Positions 1 to 8,672 of a DNA stretch of 64,000 nt are shown here, piece after piece; within the stretch, counting starts at the first letter, position 1; each line of letters opens with the position of its first letter. The notes below the pieces were generated by a model. It ran no database searches. It was not told the origin of the DNA and was given only the letters and a program-made list of their open reading frames with translations. Made by a program: the position numbers and the translations under genes. Source of the DNA: Microbacteriaceae bacterium (GTDB lineage: Bacteria > Actinomycetota > Actinomycetes > Actinomycetales > Microbacteriaceae); contig JAHBTA010000002.1 of the NCBI GenBank assembly GCA_019638805.1, positions 248,001-312,000 on the forward strand, written 5' to 3'.

Positions 1-2
1 GC

Positions 3-1001
3 ATGCGCATCGCGGTGCTCGGAGCGGGGGCGGTCGGCGGAACGCTGGCCGCCCTTCTCGCGCGCGCGGGGCACGAGGTCGCGGTCACGGCGCGCGGTGA
101 GAATCTCGACGCGATCCGAGCAGGGGGCATCGCCCTGGACGGCGGGTGGGGCGAGTACCGCGCCGCGGTGGAGGCGTCCGAGGACCTCACCCGGCGCCCC
201 GAGCTGGCGCTGCTCGCGACCAAGGCGCAGGATGCCGCGGCCGCCCTCGCCGGGAGCGCGGCGGCCCTCGAGGGGGTCCCCCTCGTGATCGTGCAGAACG
301 GCCTCGGCGGGCTGCGGGTCGCGCACGGGGCGGCCCCGGCATCCCCCCTGCTGGCCGGGCTCGCCCTGTTCGCCGCCTCCTACCTCGCCCCCGGACACGT
401 CACCGTCACCGGCCCCAACCCGCTCGTGATCGGAGCGGGACCCGGCTGCGACGACGCGCTTCTGCGGCGCGTCGCTGCCACCCTGGGCGAGGCGCTGCCG
501 GTCGAGGTCAGCCGCGACCTCGAGGGTGCGCAGTGGACCAAGCTGCTCATCAACCACGTCAACGCGCTGCCCGCGATCACCGGGCTGAGCGTGCAGGAGG
601 TGGTCGCGCATGACGGGCTCCGGCGCATCATGGCCCGCAGCATGCGCGAGACCGCCCGGGTCGCCGCGCGCACCGGGGTGCGCTTCGGGACGGTGCAGGG
701 CGTCCCGGGGTGGCTCATCGGGCTCATCGGGCGTGCGCCCGTGCGGATCGCCGAGGAGTTCCCCCGACTGCTGGCCCGGCGCATGGGGGATGTTCCCAAC
801 CCGGGATCGACCCTGCAGAGCCTGCGGCGCGGGCGTCTCACCGAGATCGACTTCCTCAACGGGGCGGTCGTGGACGCCGCGCGCGCGCACGGTCTGGACG
901 CCCCCGTCAACGCGGCCATCGTCGACCTCGTGCATGAGGTCGAGTCGACGGGCGACTTCCTGACGCCCGGCGAGGTCGTGGCGCGCGTCCCCGCCGGCTG
1001 A
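3..1001 (+). CDS. panE: 2-dehydropantoate 2-reductase (ketopantoate reductase)
   Basis: Predicted NADPH-dependent reductase that converts ketopantoate to pantoate in pantothenate/CoA synthesis; cytosolic. The 332-residue protein opens with a Rossmann fold carrying the GAGAVGG dinucleotide-binding glycine motif at residues 7-13. The middle holds the family signature QWTKLLINHVNALPAITG (about residues 177-194), which contains the catalytic lysine and substrate-binding asparagine, followed by the all-helical C-terminal domain. Length is normal for ApbA/PanE. The ATG lies 2 nt from the window edge, so its promoter cannot be seen and a slightly earlier start cannot be excluded. It converges on the next gene with a 5-bp gap. 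Paralogous family members act on other 2-keto acids, so substrate is an inference. Confidence 0.85.
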   Translation: MRIAVLGAGAVGGTLAALLARAGHEVAVTARGENLDAIRAGGIALDGGWGEYRAAVEASEDLTRRPELALLATKAQDAAAALAGSAAALEGVPLVIVQNGLGGLRVAHGAAPASPLLAGLALFAASYLAPGHVTVTGPNPLVIGAGPGCDDALLRRVAATLGEALPVEVSRDLEGAQWTKLLINHVNALPAITGLSVQEVVAHDGLRRIMARSMRETARVAARTGVRFGTVQGVPGWLIGLIGRAPVRIAEEFPRLLARRMGDVPNPGSTLQSLRRGRLTEIDFLNGAVVDAARAHGLDAPVNAAIVDLVHEVESTGDFLTPGEVVARVPAG

Positions 1002-1006
1002 CCGGG

Positions 1007-1672
1007 TCAGCAGCTGTCGGCGAACACGCGCCGGGGCTTATCCGGCTTGGTGTTGTCGATGAGGACGGTCGCCGCCTCGCGCGGCTTCGTCCGCTCGTAC
1101 AGCTTCTGGGCGCCCTCGTAGCGCTCGGCACGTGCCGAGCCGGGGGCGATCCCGTCGCGCTCGAGCACGCGCTTGGCGCGCACCGCGGGATCCGCGTCGA
1201 CCCAGATGGAGGCATTCCACAGCCCGCGCAGCTCGGGACGGTTGAGATAGACACCGTCGACGACGAGCATCGCGTCGACCGGCCCGCTCAGCCATTTCGG
1301 CTCGATCTGCCGGTCGCGGTCCTCGTCCCATGCGCGCGTGACGAAACCCGTGCTCCCGTTCATGCCGAAGGGCTCGACGAGCACCCTCCGGAACACGGAG
1401 TAGTCGTAGGCGTCCTCGTAGTGACCCTTGGCCGAATCGCGGCCCCGCGCATACCTCAGGGCGCGCGGCTTGAGGAAGTCGTCGATGGACGCGCGGAAGA
1501 CGTCGTGCCCCTTCTTGCGCAGCGCCTCGGCCAGATCGTCGGCGAGAGTCGACTTCCCCGAGCGGGTCGGACCGTCGACCGCGACGATCGTGCGACCCCT
1601 GCCGTAGTTGTGCAAAAGCTCGTCGGCGAGCCCCTCCAGCAGGGCGCGGCGGGCCGGTGTCCAGCGCGTCAT
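1007..1672 (-). CDS. Uridine kinase-like P-loop kinase
   Basis: A 221-residue P-loop protein resembling the uridine kinase/phosphoribulokinase group. The Walker A motif GPTRSGKST sits near residue 31. It is followed by a switch-like segment (FRASIDDFLKPR) and a DYSVFRRVLVEPFG stretch typical of actinobacterial uridine-kinase-like proteins. The likely reaction is phosphorylation of a nucleoside or related alcohol by ATP, but the substrate is not readable from sequence. The ATG at 1672 is favoured because a perfect TACTCT -10 box lies 6 nt upstream, which would give a leaderless mRNA. The frame stays open much further upstream but runs antisense to mutY there. It is divergent from mutY with a 42-bp shared promoter region. 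Confidence 0.75.
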   Translation of the reverse strand: MTRWTPARRALLEGLADELLHNYGRGRTIVAVDGPTRSGKSTLADDLAEALRKKGHDVFRASIDDFLKPRALRYARGRDSAKGHYEDAYDYSVFRRVLVEPFGMNGSTGFVTRAWDEDRDRQIEPKWLSGPVDAMLVVDGVYLNRPELRGLWNASIWVDADPAVRAKRVLERDGIAPGSARAERYEGAQKLYERTKPREAATVLIDNTKPDKPRRVFADSC

Positions 1673-1714
1673 GACTCCAGAGTAGGCGTGCGGCGGCCCG
1701 CGTACCCTGAGCGG
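1673..1714. promoter_or_regulatory. Divergent leaderless promoter pair (kinase / mutY)
   Basis: The 42-bp spacer holds two -10 boxes facing outward: TACTCT on the minus strand at 1679-1684 and TACCCT on the plus strand at 1703-1708. Each is exactly 6 nt from its start codon, so transcription would begin at or next to the start codon. The two polymerase footprints overlap, so the promoters probably compete. Confidence 0.6.
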
Positions 1715-2596
1715 GTGAGTGCTTCGGCGATCGGCGAGCGCATCGCGGACTGGTATGCGCGCGGGCACCGCGAGCTGCCGTGGCGGGCGAGCGGCTACCC
1801 GGCCTGGGGGATCCTGGTGTCGGAGTTCATGCTCCAGCAGACCCCGGTGGCCCGCGTGATCCCCCGGCTCGCCGAGTGGCTCGAGCGCTGGCCGACCCCC
1901 GCCGACCTGGCGGCCGTCCCGCCCGGCGAGGCGGTGCGGGCGTGGGACCGGCTCGGTTACCCGCGGCGGGCGCTCGCGCTGCACGGCGCCGCCACCGCGA
2001 TTGCGGAGCATCACGGCAACGTCGTGCCGAGCGAGGTCGACACCCTGATGGCCCTCCCCGGGGTCGGCCCCTACACGGCGCGGGCGGTCGCCGCCTTCGC
2101 CTACGGCGTGCGCACCCCGGTGGTCGACGTCAACGCCCGCCGCGTCATGGCGCGTGCGGTCGACGGCGAGGGCGAGGCCGGTCCCGCGCGCCCCCGTCAC
2201 GAACTCTCCGCCATGGAGGCACTCCTCCCCGAGGACGCGGAACGCGCCCGGCTCGTGAACGCCGGGGTCATGGAGCTCGGCCAGACCGTCTGCACCGCTC
2301 GCTCCCCGCGTTGCGCGGCCTGCCCGATTGCCGACCAGTGCGCGTGGCGCTCCGCCGGATATCCGGAGTACACCGGCCGACCGGCGCCCCGTCAGAAGCC
2401 CTACGCGGGATCGGATCGCGAGGTTCGCGGACGCATCATGCGCGTGGTGCGCGCGGGCGACATCCCGGTGCCCCTCGCGGACATCGAGGGGCTCTGGCCG
2501 GATGCCGCCCAGCGTGAGCGTGCCCTCACCGGCCTCCTGCGCGACGGCCTCATCACCGGGAACGCGCGGGACGGGTACGAGCTCCCGCGTTCCTGA
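1715..2596 (+). CDS. mutY: A/G-specific adenine DNA glycosylase MutY
   Basis: Base-excision-repair enzyme that removes adenine mispaired with 8-oxoguanine. The 293-residue protein has the helix-hairpin-helix motif LPGVGPYTARAV (residues 114-125), the catalytic glutamate E37 in SEFMLQQT and the catalytic aspartate D138 in VVDVN. A 4Fe-4S cluster is made by C193, C200, C203 and C209 (C-x6-C-x2-C-x5-C). It is shorter than the E. coli enzyme (350 residues): the C-terminal NUDIX-like 8-oxoG recognition domain is largely replaced by a short segment, as in other actinobacterial MutYs I know of. The GTG start is supported by the TACCCT box 6 nt upstream. It sits close to an Fpg/Nei glycosylase, its usual partner in the 8-oxoG repair pathway. 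Confidence 0.92.
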   Translation: MSASAIGERIADWYARGHRELPWRASGYPAWGILVSEFMLQQTPVARVIPRLAEWLERWPTPADLAAVPPGEAVRAWDRLGYPRRALALHGAATAIAEHHGNVVPSEVDTLMALPGVGPYTARAVAAFAYGVRTPVVDVNARRVMARAVDGEGEAGPARPRHELSAMEALLPEDAERARLVNAGVMELGQTVCTARSPRCAACPIADQCAWRSAGYPEYTGRPAPRQKPYAGSDREVRGRIMRVVRAGDIPVPLADIEGLWPDAAQRERALTGLLRDGLITGNARDGYELPRS

Positions 2597-2619
2597 CCGG
2601 AGCGGCTCGCCAACGGGGT

Positions 2620-2625
2620 TAGCCT
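2620..2625 (+). promoter_or_regulatory. -10 box of a leaderless promoter for the RNB ribonuclease
   Basis: TAGCCT is separated by 6 nt from the GTG at 2632, the same spacing seen before many genes here. No Shine-Dalgarno sequence precedes the GTG. Confidence 0.5.
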
Positions 2626-2631
2626 GAACCG

Positions 2632-4101
2632 GTGCCGATCACGCCCCTTCGACTGAGCGAGGAGGCCGCGCACAACGAACTCGCCGCGCGGCTGGCCGCG
2701 CTCCCGGCCGAACTCGAGCTGACCCGCGAGTTCCCGCCCGAGGTGGCGGCCGAGACCGCACGGGCGATCGCCCACCCCGTGCTGCCGGATGCCGACCGCA
2801 CCGACCTCGAGTTCGTCACGATCGACCCGCCCGGCGCCACCGATCTCGACCAGGCGTTCACCATCCGGCGCGACGGCGACGGCTGGCGCGTGTACTACGC
2901 GATCGCCGACCTGCCGGTCTTCGTGACGCCCGGCGGCGCGATCGACGCCGAGGCGCACCGCAGGGGCCAGACGATCTACGCGGCCGACGGTCGCATCCCG
3001 CTGCACCCGGTCGAGATCAGCGAGGGCGCAGCGTCCCTGCTGCCCGGCCAGGAGCGCAGCGCCTACGTGTGGGAGCACGTGCTCGACGCGACGGGTGAGA
3101 CCGCCTCGACGAGCGTCGCGCGGGCGCGCATCCGCAGCAGGCGACAGCTCGACTACGCGGGCGCGCAGGCCGACCTGGACGCCGGGCACGGACCCGACCT
3201 GGAGGTGCTGCGCGCGCTGCGCGAGGTCGGCGAGGCGCGTATGGCGCTCGAGAGCGCGCGCGGCGGGGCGAGCCTGCCCACTCCGGAGATCACGGTGGCG
3301 CTCGACGACGCCCGCTATCGGCTGGACCGGCGGGAGCTGCTGCCCATCGAGAGCTGGAATGCGCACCTGTCTCTCATGACGGGCATGGCCGCCGCCCGGC
3401 TCATGCTCGACGGGGGCACCGGGATCCTCCGGACCATGCCGCCCGCCGATCCGGAGGCGGTCGCGAGGTTCCGGCATCAGACGCGGGCCCTCGGGAGGCC
3501 GTGGCCCGTCGAGCAGCGCTACGGCGACTACCTGCGCGGGCTCGACGGCACCAACCCCGCGCATCTGGCGATCCTGCACGCCGCCGCGTCGCTGTTCCGC
3601 GGAGCCGGCTACACGGTCTTCGTCGACGGGCAGACCCCGGCCGAGACCATGCAGGCCGCGGTCGGGGCGCCCTACACGCACGTGACCGCGCCGCTTCGCC
3701 GTCTCGTCGACCGTTTCGGGCTGGCGATCTGTGCGGCGCACACCGCGGGCGAGCCCGTGCCCGCCTGGGTGCTCGGGGCCCTGCCCGACCTTCCGAAGGA
3801 GATGGCGCGTTCGAGCAACGTCGCCAACCGCCTGGACCGGATCACCCTCGAATCCGTCGAGGCCGCCCTCATGGTGCCGCGCATCGGGGAGGTCTTCGAC
3901 GCGGTCGTGCTCTCGGCGGGCGGCCGCTCCGGCTCGGAGGGACCGGACGGCAAGCGCCAGGACGGCGGCACCGTGCAACTGCTCGACCCGGCGGTCGAGG
4001 GACTGTGCGACGGCCACCTCGATCCCGGAACCGACGTGCGCGTCCGGCTGGTCGAGGCGGACATCCAGAAGGCGACCGTGCGCTTCGAGGTCGTAGCCTG
4101 A
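2632..4101 (+). CDS. RNase II/R-family (RNB domain) exoribonuclease
   Basis: Predicted 3'-5' processive exoribonuclease in cytosolic RNA turnover. The 489-residue protein is essentially one RNB domain, without the cold-shock and S1 domains of full-length RNase R/II. The metal-binding motif is visible at residues 65-74 as D65-P-P-G-A-T-D71-L-D73-Q74. Downstream are the conserved IADLPVFV, EAHRRGQTIY and LPGQERSAY blocks, and a late PYTHVTAPLRRLVDR segment that matches the RNA-binding Y/R-rich motif before the active site. The fourth acidic position of the canonical DxxxxxDxDD motif is glutamine. GTG at 2632 is chosen from the -10 spacing. The gene lies 35 bp after mutY and 4 bp before the glycosylase. 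Confidence 0.85.
   Translation: MPITPLRLSEEAAHNELAARLAALPAELELTREFPPEVAAETARAIAHPVLPDADRTDLEFVTIDPPGATDLDQAFTIRRDGDGWRVYYAIADLPVFVTPGGAIDAEAHRRGQTIYAADGRIPLHPVEISEGAASLLPGQERSAYVWEHVLDATGETASTSVARARIRSRRQLDYAGAQADLDAGHGPDLEVLRALREVGEARMALESARGGASLPTPEITVALDDARYRLDRRELLPIESWNAHLSLMTGMAAARLMLDGGTGILRTMPPADPEAVARFRHQTRALGRPWPVEQRYGDYLRGLDGTNPAHLAILHAAASLFRGAGYTVFVDGQTPAETMQAAVGAPYTHVTAPLRRLVDRFGLAICAAHTAGEPVPAWVLGALPDLPKEMARSSNVANRLDRITLESVEAALMVPRIGEVFDAVVLSAGGRSGSEGPDGKRQDGGTVQLLDPAVEGLCDGHLDPGTDVRVRLVEADIQKATVRFEVVA
4094..4099 (+). promoter_or_regulatory. -10 box inside the 3' end of the RNB gene
   Basis: TAGCCT spans the last codons of the RNB gene and lies 6 nt before the ATG at 4106, so the glycosylase may have its own leaderless promoter as well as read-through. 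Confidence 0.45.
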
Positions 4102-4105
4102 CGGC

Positions 4106-4996
4106 ATGCCGGAACTCCCCGAGGTGCAGGCACTCGTCGCGGATCTCGGCGCGCGCCTCACCGGCCGCGAGATCGCGCGCTTCGACGTCACGGCGTTCTC
4201 CGCCCTCAAGACCTTCGACCCGCCGGTCTCCGCGCTCGAGGGCCAGACCATCGACGGCGTCGCCCGGCACGGCAAGTTCCTCGACCTGACGGCGGGCGAG
4301 AACCATCTGATCATCCACCTGGCCCGCGCCGGGTGGATCCGCTGGCGCGAGAACGCCCCCACCCCGGGCGCGGGGCGCGGCAAGGGGCCGCTCGCCGCGC
4401 GGCTGGTGCTCCGAGCGAGCACGAATGGGGATGCCGGCCTGGGCGAAGGCTCCGGCTTCGACGTCACGGAGGCGGGCACGAAGAAGAGCCTCGCCATCTG
4501 GGTGGTGCGCGATCCCCGCGAGGTGCCCAGCATCGCGCGATTGGGACCCGACCCGCTGGAACCGGGCTTCACGGTGGAGGTGCTCACCGGCATCCTGACG
4601 TCCGCCGGGCGCGCGCAGATCAAGGGCGTGCTGCGCAGTCAGAGCGTCATCGCGGGCATCGGCAACGCGTACTCGGACGAGATCCTGCACGTCGCGCGGA
4701 TGTCGCCGTTCAAGCCAGCGGACATGTCGCCTGAGGACGTGCAGACGCTCTACGACGCGATGCAGAGCACACTGCGCGACGCGGTCGCCCGCGCGGATGG
4801 CGTCGCCGCGAGCGAACTCAAGGCCGAGAAGAAGTCGGGCCTGCGGGTGCACGGTCGCACCGGGGAACCCTGCCCGGTGTGCGGTGACACGGTGCGGCAG
4901 GTGATCTACGCCGACTCGACGTTCCAGTACTGCCCGACCTGCCAGACCGGCGGGAAGCCCCTGGCCGACCGGGTGCTCAGCCGGCTGCTGAAGTGA
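4106..4996 (+). CDS. Fpg/Nei-family DNA glycosylase/AP lyase
   Basis: Bifunctional base-excision-repair glycosylase for oxidised bases. The mature protein begins with the invariant proline nucleophile (MPELPEVQ, P2 and E3). K57-type lysine is seen in RHGKFLDL, and the helix-two-turn-helix region follows GIGNAYSDEILHVARMSPF. The C-terminal zinc finger has CPVC and CPTC pairs, but the terminal part reads CQTGGKPLADR, which departs from the usual MutM TVYCPxCQ ending. I therefore do not decide between MutM and an actinobacterial Nei-like enzyme. Length (296 residues) is normal. It follows the RNB gene by 4 bp and converges on rbfA. Together with mutY it forms a local oxidative-damage repair pair. 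Confidence 0.85.
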   Translation: MPELPEVQALVADLGARLTGREIARFDVTAFSALKTFDPPVSALEGQTIDGVARHGKFLDLTAGENHLIIHLARAGWIRWRENAPTPGAGRGKGPLAARLVLRASTNGDAGLGEGSGFDVTEAGTKKSLAIWVVRDPREVPSIARLGPDPLEPGFTVEVLTGILTSAGRAQIKGVLRSQSVIAGIGNAYSDEILHVARMSPFKPADMSPEDVQTLYDAMQSTLRDAVARADGVAASELKAEKKSGLRVHGRTGEPCPVCGDTVRQVIYADSTFQYCPTCQTGGKPLADRVLSRLLK

Positions 4997-5023
4997 CCTC
5001 GACACGCCCTCCGGGCTGCTCGA

Positions 5024-5482
5024 TCAGCTCTGCTCGTCCTCGTCCTCGTCGTCCTCGTCGTCCTCGCGCGGCTTGACGTACGGGTCCTCGTCGCCCGCGT
5101 ACTGCGCGTGCGAGGCGAGCTCGTGGGCGGCCGCATCGCGCTCGGCCGCCTCGCGCAGCAGTGCGTCGATCGCGGCCGCGTTCTCGGGGATCGCGTCCGG
5201 GATGAACTCGAGCGAGGGCGTGAGGCGCACCGACAGGTGCTTCCCGACCTCGGTGCGCAGCATCCCGGTCGCCGCCGTGAGGGCCGCGGCGCTGTCGGCG
5301 CGCTCCTCGTCGGTGCCGTACACCGTGTAGAAGATGCTCGCGTGCTGCAGATCACCCGTCATGCGCACGTCCGTGATGGTCACGAACCCGAGCCGGGGAT
5401 CCCGCAGCCCCTTCTCGAGCCGCTTCGCCACGATCTCCCGGATCCGGTCCGCCATCTTGGCGGCCCGCTCCTCAGAAGCCAT
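5024..5482 (-). CDS. rbfA: 30S ribosome-binding factor A
   Basis: Ribosome maturation factor that binds the 30S subunit during 16S rRNA processing and in the cold. The 152-residue protein carries the KH-like RbfA fold: ADRIREIVAKRLE at the N-terminus, the DPRLGFVTITDV motif near residue 28, and YVYTVYGTDEE-like strands after it (IFYTVYGTDEE). The C-terminus is a long acidic tail (EDDEDDEDEDEQS) encoded by a short CGT/CCT-rich microsatellite near 5030-5075. The ATG at 5482 is chosen because it gives the standard N-terminus and has an AAGAGGAG purine tract directly before it. It is the last gene of the proS-nusA-ylxR-infB-rbfA block and is separated from infB by an unusual 147-bp structured spacer. 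Confidence 0.92.
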   Translation of the reverse strand: MASEERAAKMADRIREIVAKRLEKGLRDPRLGFVTITDVRMTGDLQHASIFYTVYGTDEERADSAAALTAATGMLRTEVGKHLSVRLTPSLEFIPDAIPENAAAIDALLREAAERDAAAHELASHAQYAGDEDPYVKPREDDEDDEDEDEQS

Positions 5483-5526
5483 CTCCTCTTCCCTTTCTCT
5501 CCACCTCGAAGAGCGTCGATGCGGCT

Positions 5527-5623
5527 GGGGTTTCTGTTCCGGACGCGTGGCCCGGGTCTGGCGGGCGTCGCCGCGAAGCGGTGACGCGGGATGCGGCCGG
5601 AACAGAAACCCCGGCCGCATCCC
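5527..5623. repeat. Nested, mutually exclusive inverted repeats between infB and rbfA
   Basis: A perfect 16-bp inverted repeat (GGGGTTTCTGTTCCGG at 5527-5542 and its complement at 5597-5612) brackets 54 nt. A second perfect 13-bp hairpin (GGGATGCGGCCGG at 5588-5600, 10-nt loop, complement at 5611-5623) uses part of the same bases. Both stems cannot form together, so infB-rbfA mRNA has two alternative folds here. It has no U-run, so it is not a standard intrinsic terminator. Confidence 0.7.
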
Positions 5624-5629
5624 CACGAC

Positions 5630-8287
5630 TTAGGCGCGAACCTTCTCCTTGAGCTCGATCGTCTCGATCTCGTCCCCGATCTGGATGTCGTTGAACTTGC
5701 CGAGCCCGATCCCCGCCTCGAAGTCGGTCTTGACCTCGGTGACGTCGTCCTTGAACCGTCGCAGCGACTCGATGGCGAGGTTGTCCCCCACCACGACCCC
5801 GTCGCGGATGACCCGCGCCTTGGCGTTGCGCGTGATGGTGCCGGACCGGACGATGACACCGGCGATGTTGCCCGCCTTCGACGAGCGGAACACCTCGCGG
5901 ATCTCGGCCAGACCCGACTGGACCTCCTCGTACTCGGGCTTGAGCATGCCCTTGAGCGAGTTCTCGATGTCCTCGAGCGCGGAGTAGATGACCGAGTAGA
6001 ACCGCACGTCGATGCCCTCGCGTGCGGCGCGCTCGCGCGCCTTGACGTCGGGCCGAACGTTGAACCCGATCACGATCGCGTTGTCGATCGTGGCCAGGTC
6101 GACGTCGGACTCGGTGATCGCACCCACGCCGCGGTGCAGGATGCGCAGCTGGACCGAGTCGTCGACCTCGATCTTGAGCAGCGCCTCCTCGAGCGCCTCG
6201 ACGGCACCGGAGACATCGCCCTTGATGATGAGGTTGAGCGAGTCGACCTTGCCCTCGGCGAGCGAACGGGTGAAGTCCTCGAGCGAGATGCGCTTGCGGG
6301 CCTTGGCCAGCTGGGCGTTGCGCTCGACGGCTTCCCGCTTCTCGGCGATCTGCCGGGCGGTGCGGTCCTCTTCGGTGACGATGAAGGTGTCGCCCGCGCG
6401 CGGCACGGTCGAGAGACCCTGCACCTGCACGGGACGCGACGGCGCGGCCTCCTCGACCGGGTCGCCGTTCTCGTCCTGCATGGCGCGAACGCGGCCGTAG
6501 GCGGTTCCGGCGACGATCGCGTCGCCGACCCGCAGCGTGCCCGACTGGATGAGCACGGTCGCCACGGCGCCGCGCCCCTTGTCGAGCTTGGCCTCGATCG
6601 CGACTCCGCGCGCGTCCTTGTTGGGGTTCGCGCGCAGGTCGAGTCCGGCGTCCGCGGTCAGCAGCACCGCATCCAGGAGTTCGGTGATGCCCTTCTTCTG
6701 CAGGGCGCTCACGTCGACGAAGAGCGTGTCGCCGCCGAAGTCCTCGGAGACCAGCCCGAACTCGGTGAGCTGCTGGCGCACCTTGGCGGGGTTGGCCCCC
6801 TCCTTGTCGATCTTGTTGACCGCGACCACGATCGGCACGTTGGCCGCCTGGGCGTGGTTGAGGGCCTCCACCGTCTGGGGCATGATGCCGTCGTCGGCGG
6901 CGACCACGAGGATCGCGATGTCGGTCACCTGGGCACCACGGGCACGCATGGCAGTGAACGCCTCGTGACCGGGGGTGTCGATGAAGGTGATGGCGCGCTC
7001 GATGCCATCGTGCTCGGTCCACACCTGGTAGGCGCCGATGTGCTGGGTGATGCCGCCGGCCTCCCCCGCGGTGACGTTGGCCTCGCGGATCGCGTCGAGC
7101 AGCTTGGTCTTACCGTGGTCGACGTGGCCCATGACGGTCACGACCGGCGGGCGGATCTCCAGGTCTTCGTCGTCCTCGTCCTCGAGCTCCTGCTCCAGGT
7201 CGATGTCGAAGCCCTCCAGCAGCTCCTTGTCCTCGTCCTCGGGGCTGACGATCTGGATCTGATACCCCAGCTCTTCGCCCAGGATGCCGAAGGTGGCGTC
7301 GTCGAGCGATTCGGTCGCCGTCGCCATCTCGCCCAGGTGGAAAAGGGCGGTGACGAGAGCACCGGGCTGCACCGAGTAGTTGGTGATCTGCTCGAGCTTG
7401 TCGGCCAGGTCGGCGATGGATGCGCCTCGGCGCATGCGGATGATGGTGCTGCCGTCGCCGCGGGGGATGCTGACGCCGCCGAGCGACGGGGCGTCCCGCA
7501 TCTCGAACTCGGCGCGCTTCGTCCGCTTCGACTTGCGGGCGCGGCTCTTGCCGCCGCCCTTGCCGAACGCTCCCGCGGTTCCGCCGCCGGGGCCGCGACC
7601 ACGACCGCCGCCACCGCCGGGGCGCCCGGCATAGCCACCGCCGCCACCGGGACCGCCGCCGGGGCGCTGGAAGCCGCCGCCGGCTCCACCGGGACGACCG
7701 GGGCCTCCGGGGCGCTGCTGGAACGGGGCTCCGGGGCGACCGGGTGCGCCCGGACGCGGGGCCCCGGGGCGGGGCGCGCCGGGGCGGGGGGCCGCGGGGC
7801 GCGGGATGCCGCCCCCACCGGGTCGGGGCATGCCCTGCGTGCTGGAGAACGGGTTGTTCCCCGGACGCGGGGCGCCGGGCCTGGCCATGCCCTGCGAGCT
7901 GGAGTACGGGTTGTTGCCGGGGCGCGGGCCGGCTGGGCGCGGGGTCGCGTCGGCGGCGGGCGCCCCGGCAGCCGGGGCAGTCGGCGCGGCGGGCGCGGGC
8001 GCCTCTGCCTGGGCCGGGGTCGCGGCCGGAGGGGCCTCAGCCGCGGGCTCCGGGGCCGGTGCCGGCTTGGCCGCGGGCTTCGCGGCAGGCTTGGGCTCGG
8101 GCTTCGCCTTCTCGGGCGCCTTGATGCCGTCCGCCTCGAGCGCTGCCTTCAGCTTGCGCGCGACGGGCGGGGCGATGCTCGAGGACGCGCTCTTGACGAA
8201 CTCGCCCATCTCCTTGAGCTTGTCGAGCGCGATCTTGCTATCGATGCCGAGGTCGGCCGCGACTTCGTGTACGCGTGGGTTGGCCAC
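5630..8287 (-). CDS. infB: Translation initiation factor IF-2
   Basis: GTPase that recruits fMet-tRNA to the 30S subunit and promotes subunit joining. The 885-residue protein has the N-terminal IF2_N motif ([12 protein letters not shown]), a long Pro/Gly/Ala-rich linker typical of actinobacterial IF-2 (with NPYSSSQGM and NPFSSTQGM repeats), a second IF2_N domain near residue 290, then the G domain. The G motifs are [12 protein letters not shown] (G1), [10 protein letters not shown] (G2), DTPGHEAF (G3), NKID (G4) and SALQ (G5), followed by domains II-IV. The GTG start at 8287 has a good Shine-Dalgarno (GACAGGAG, 4-nt spacing). That Shine-Dalgarno is complementary to a sequence 12 nt upstream, suggesting translational control. 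Confidence 0.97.
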   Translation of the reverse strand: MANPRVHEVAADLGIDSKIALDKLKEMGEFVKSASSSIAPPVARKLKAALEADGIKAPEKAKPEPKPAAKPAAKPAPAPEPAAEAPPAATPAQAEAPAPAAPTAPAAGAPAADATPRPAGPRPGNNPYSSSQGMARPGAPRPGNNPFSSTQGMPRPGGGGIPRPAAPRPGAPRPGAPRPGAPGRPGAPFQQRPGGPGRPGGAGGGFQRPGGGPGGGGGYAGRPGGGGGRGRGPGGGTAGAFGKGGGKSRARKSKRTKRAEFEMRDAPSLGGVSIPRGDGSTIIRMRRGASIADLADKLEQITNYSVQPGALVTALFHLGEMATATESLDDATFGILGEELGYQIQIVSPEDEDKELLEGFDIDLEQELEDEDDEDLEIRPPVVTVMGHVDHGKTKLLDAIREANVTAGEAGGITQHIGAYQVWTEHDGIERAITFIDTPGHEAFTAMRARGAQVTDIAILVVAADDGIMPQTVEALNHAQAANVPIVVAVNKIDKEGANPAKVRQQLTEFGLVSEDFGGDTLFVDVSALQKKGITELLDAVLLTADAGLDLRANPNKDARGVAIEAKLDKGRGAVATVLIQSGTLRVGDAIVAGTAYGRVRAMQDENGDPVEEAAPSRPVQVQGLSTVPRAGDTFIVTEEDRTARQIAEKREAVERNAQLAKARKRISLEDFTRSLAEGKVDSLNLIIKGDVSGAVEALEEALLKIEVDDSVQLRILHRGVGAITESDVDLATIDNAIVIGFNVRPDVKARERAAREGIDVRFYSVIYSALEDIENSLKGMLKPEYEEVQSGLAEIREVFRSSKAGNIAGVIVRSGTITRNAKARVIRDGVVVGDNLAIESLRRFKDDVTEVKTDFEAGIGLGKFNDIQIGDEIETIELKEKVRA

Positions 8288-8330
8288 AATTCTCCTGTCT
8301 GGGGTCCACTCCCGGACAGGAGTGGACGCT
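8288..8330 (-). promoter_or_regulatory. Bistable 5' leader that can mask the infB ribosome-binding site
   Basis: Read on the minus strand, a perfect 9-bp hairpin (GTCCACTCC, loop TGTCCG, GGAGTGGAC; 8327 to 8304) stands just upstream of the Shine-Dalgarno. The bases CTCCTGTC (8322-8315) in that hairpin are perfectly complementary to GACAGGAG (8299-8292), the infB Shine-Dalgarno. The pairing extends to 11 of 12 positions (8322-8311 with 8303-8292). The two folds exclude each other, giving an open and a masked ribosome-binding site. The layout is seen directly; regulation is inferred. Confidence 0.6.
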
Positions 8331-8382
8331 TACTGCGTGAGGGAGCTCATTTCGAGCCGCTCATGAGTTGTCCATGGTCCGT

Positions 8383-8646
8383 TCAGCCTTTGCGTGAGGT
8401 CTGAGTTGCGATGATGTCCGCCAGAAGGTTCGCGGTGCCGAGGTCGGTCGCCCGGAGCGCTCGCCCGAAGGCCCGGCGCCGGATGGCCTGCTCGACGCAT
8501 CCGGGGTCCGGATGCAGCCACGCACCCCTCCCCGGGAGTCGTGCCGCGGCATCCACCGCGACCCGGCCGTCGCGCGCGACGACCCTCACGAGTGAGGGGC
8601 GGGGAGCGCGCTGCCGGCAACCCAGGCAGGTTCTGACGGGTTCCAT
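8383..8646 (-). CDS. ylxR: YlxR/RnpM family RNA-binding protein (DUF448)
   Basis: Small (87-residue) nucleic-acid-binding protein of the conserved nusA-infB operon. Its B. subtilis relative is reported to bind RNase P RNA (RnpM). The diagnostic N-terminus EPVRTCLGCRQRAPRPSLVRVV contains the CLGC pair and the RLVR-like strand. It is followed by the GRGAWLHPDPGCVEQAIRRRAF segment. The ATG at 8646 is chosen because the family starts with this motif and GGGGGAG lies 4 nt upstream; an ATG 30 nt earlier is in frame but lies within nusA. It is placed between nusA and infB as expected, with its start overlapping the last codons region of nusA by spacing of 26 bp. Confidence 0.88.
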   Translation of the reverse strand: MEPVRTCLGCRQRAPRPSLVRVVARDGRVAVDAAARLPGRGAWLHPDPGCVEQAIRRRAFGRALRATDLGTANLLADIIATQTSRKG

Positions 8647-8672
8647 GCTACTCCCCCACAGTGGGCGGTCGC

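Noticed and set aside
8383..8646. Earlier ATG 30 nt upstream as the ylxR start
   Set aside because: It would lie inside the nusA stop region, and the family begins at the internal ATG, which has the better ribosome-binding site.
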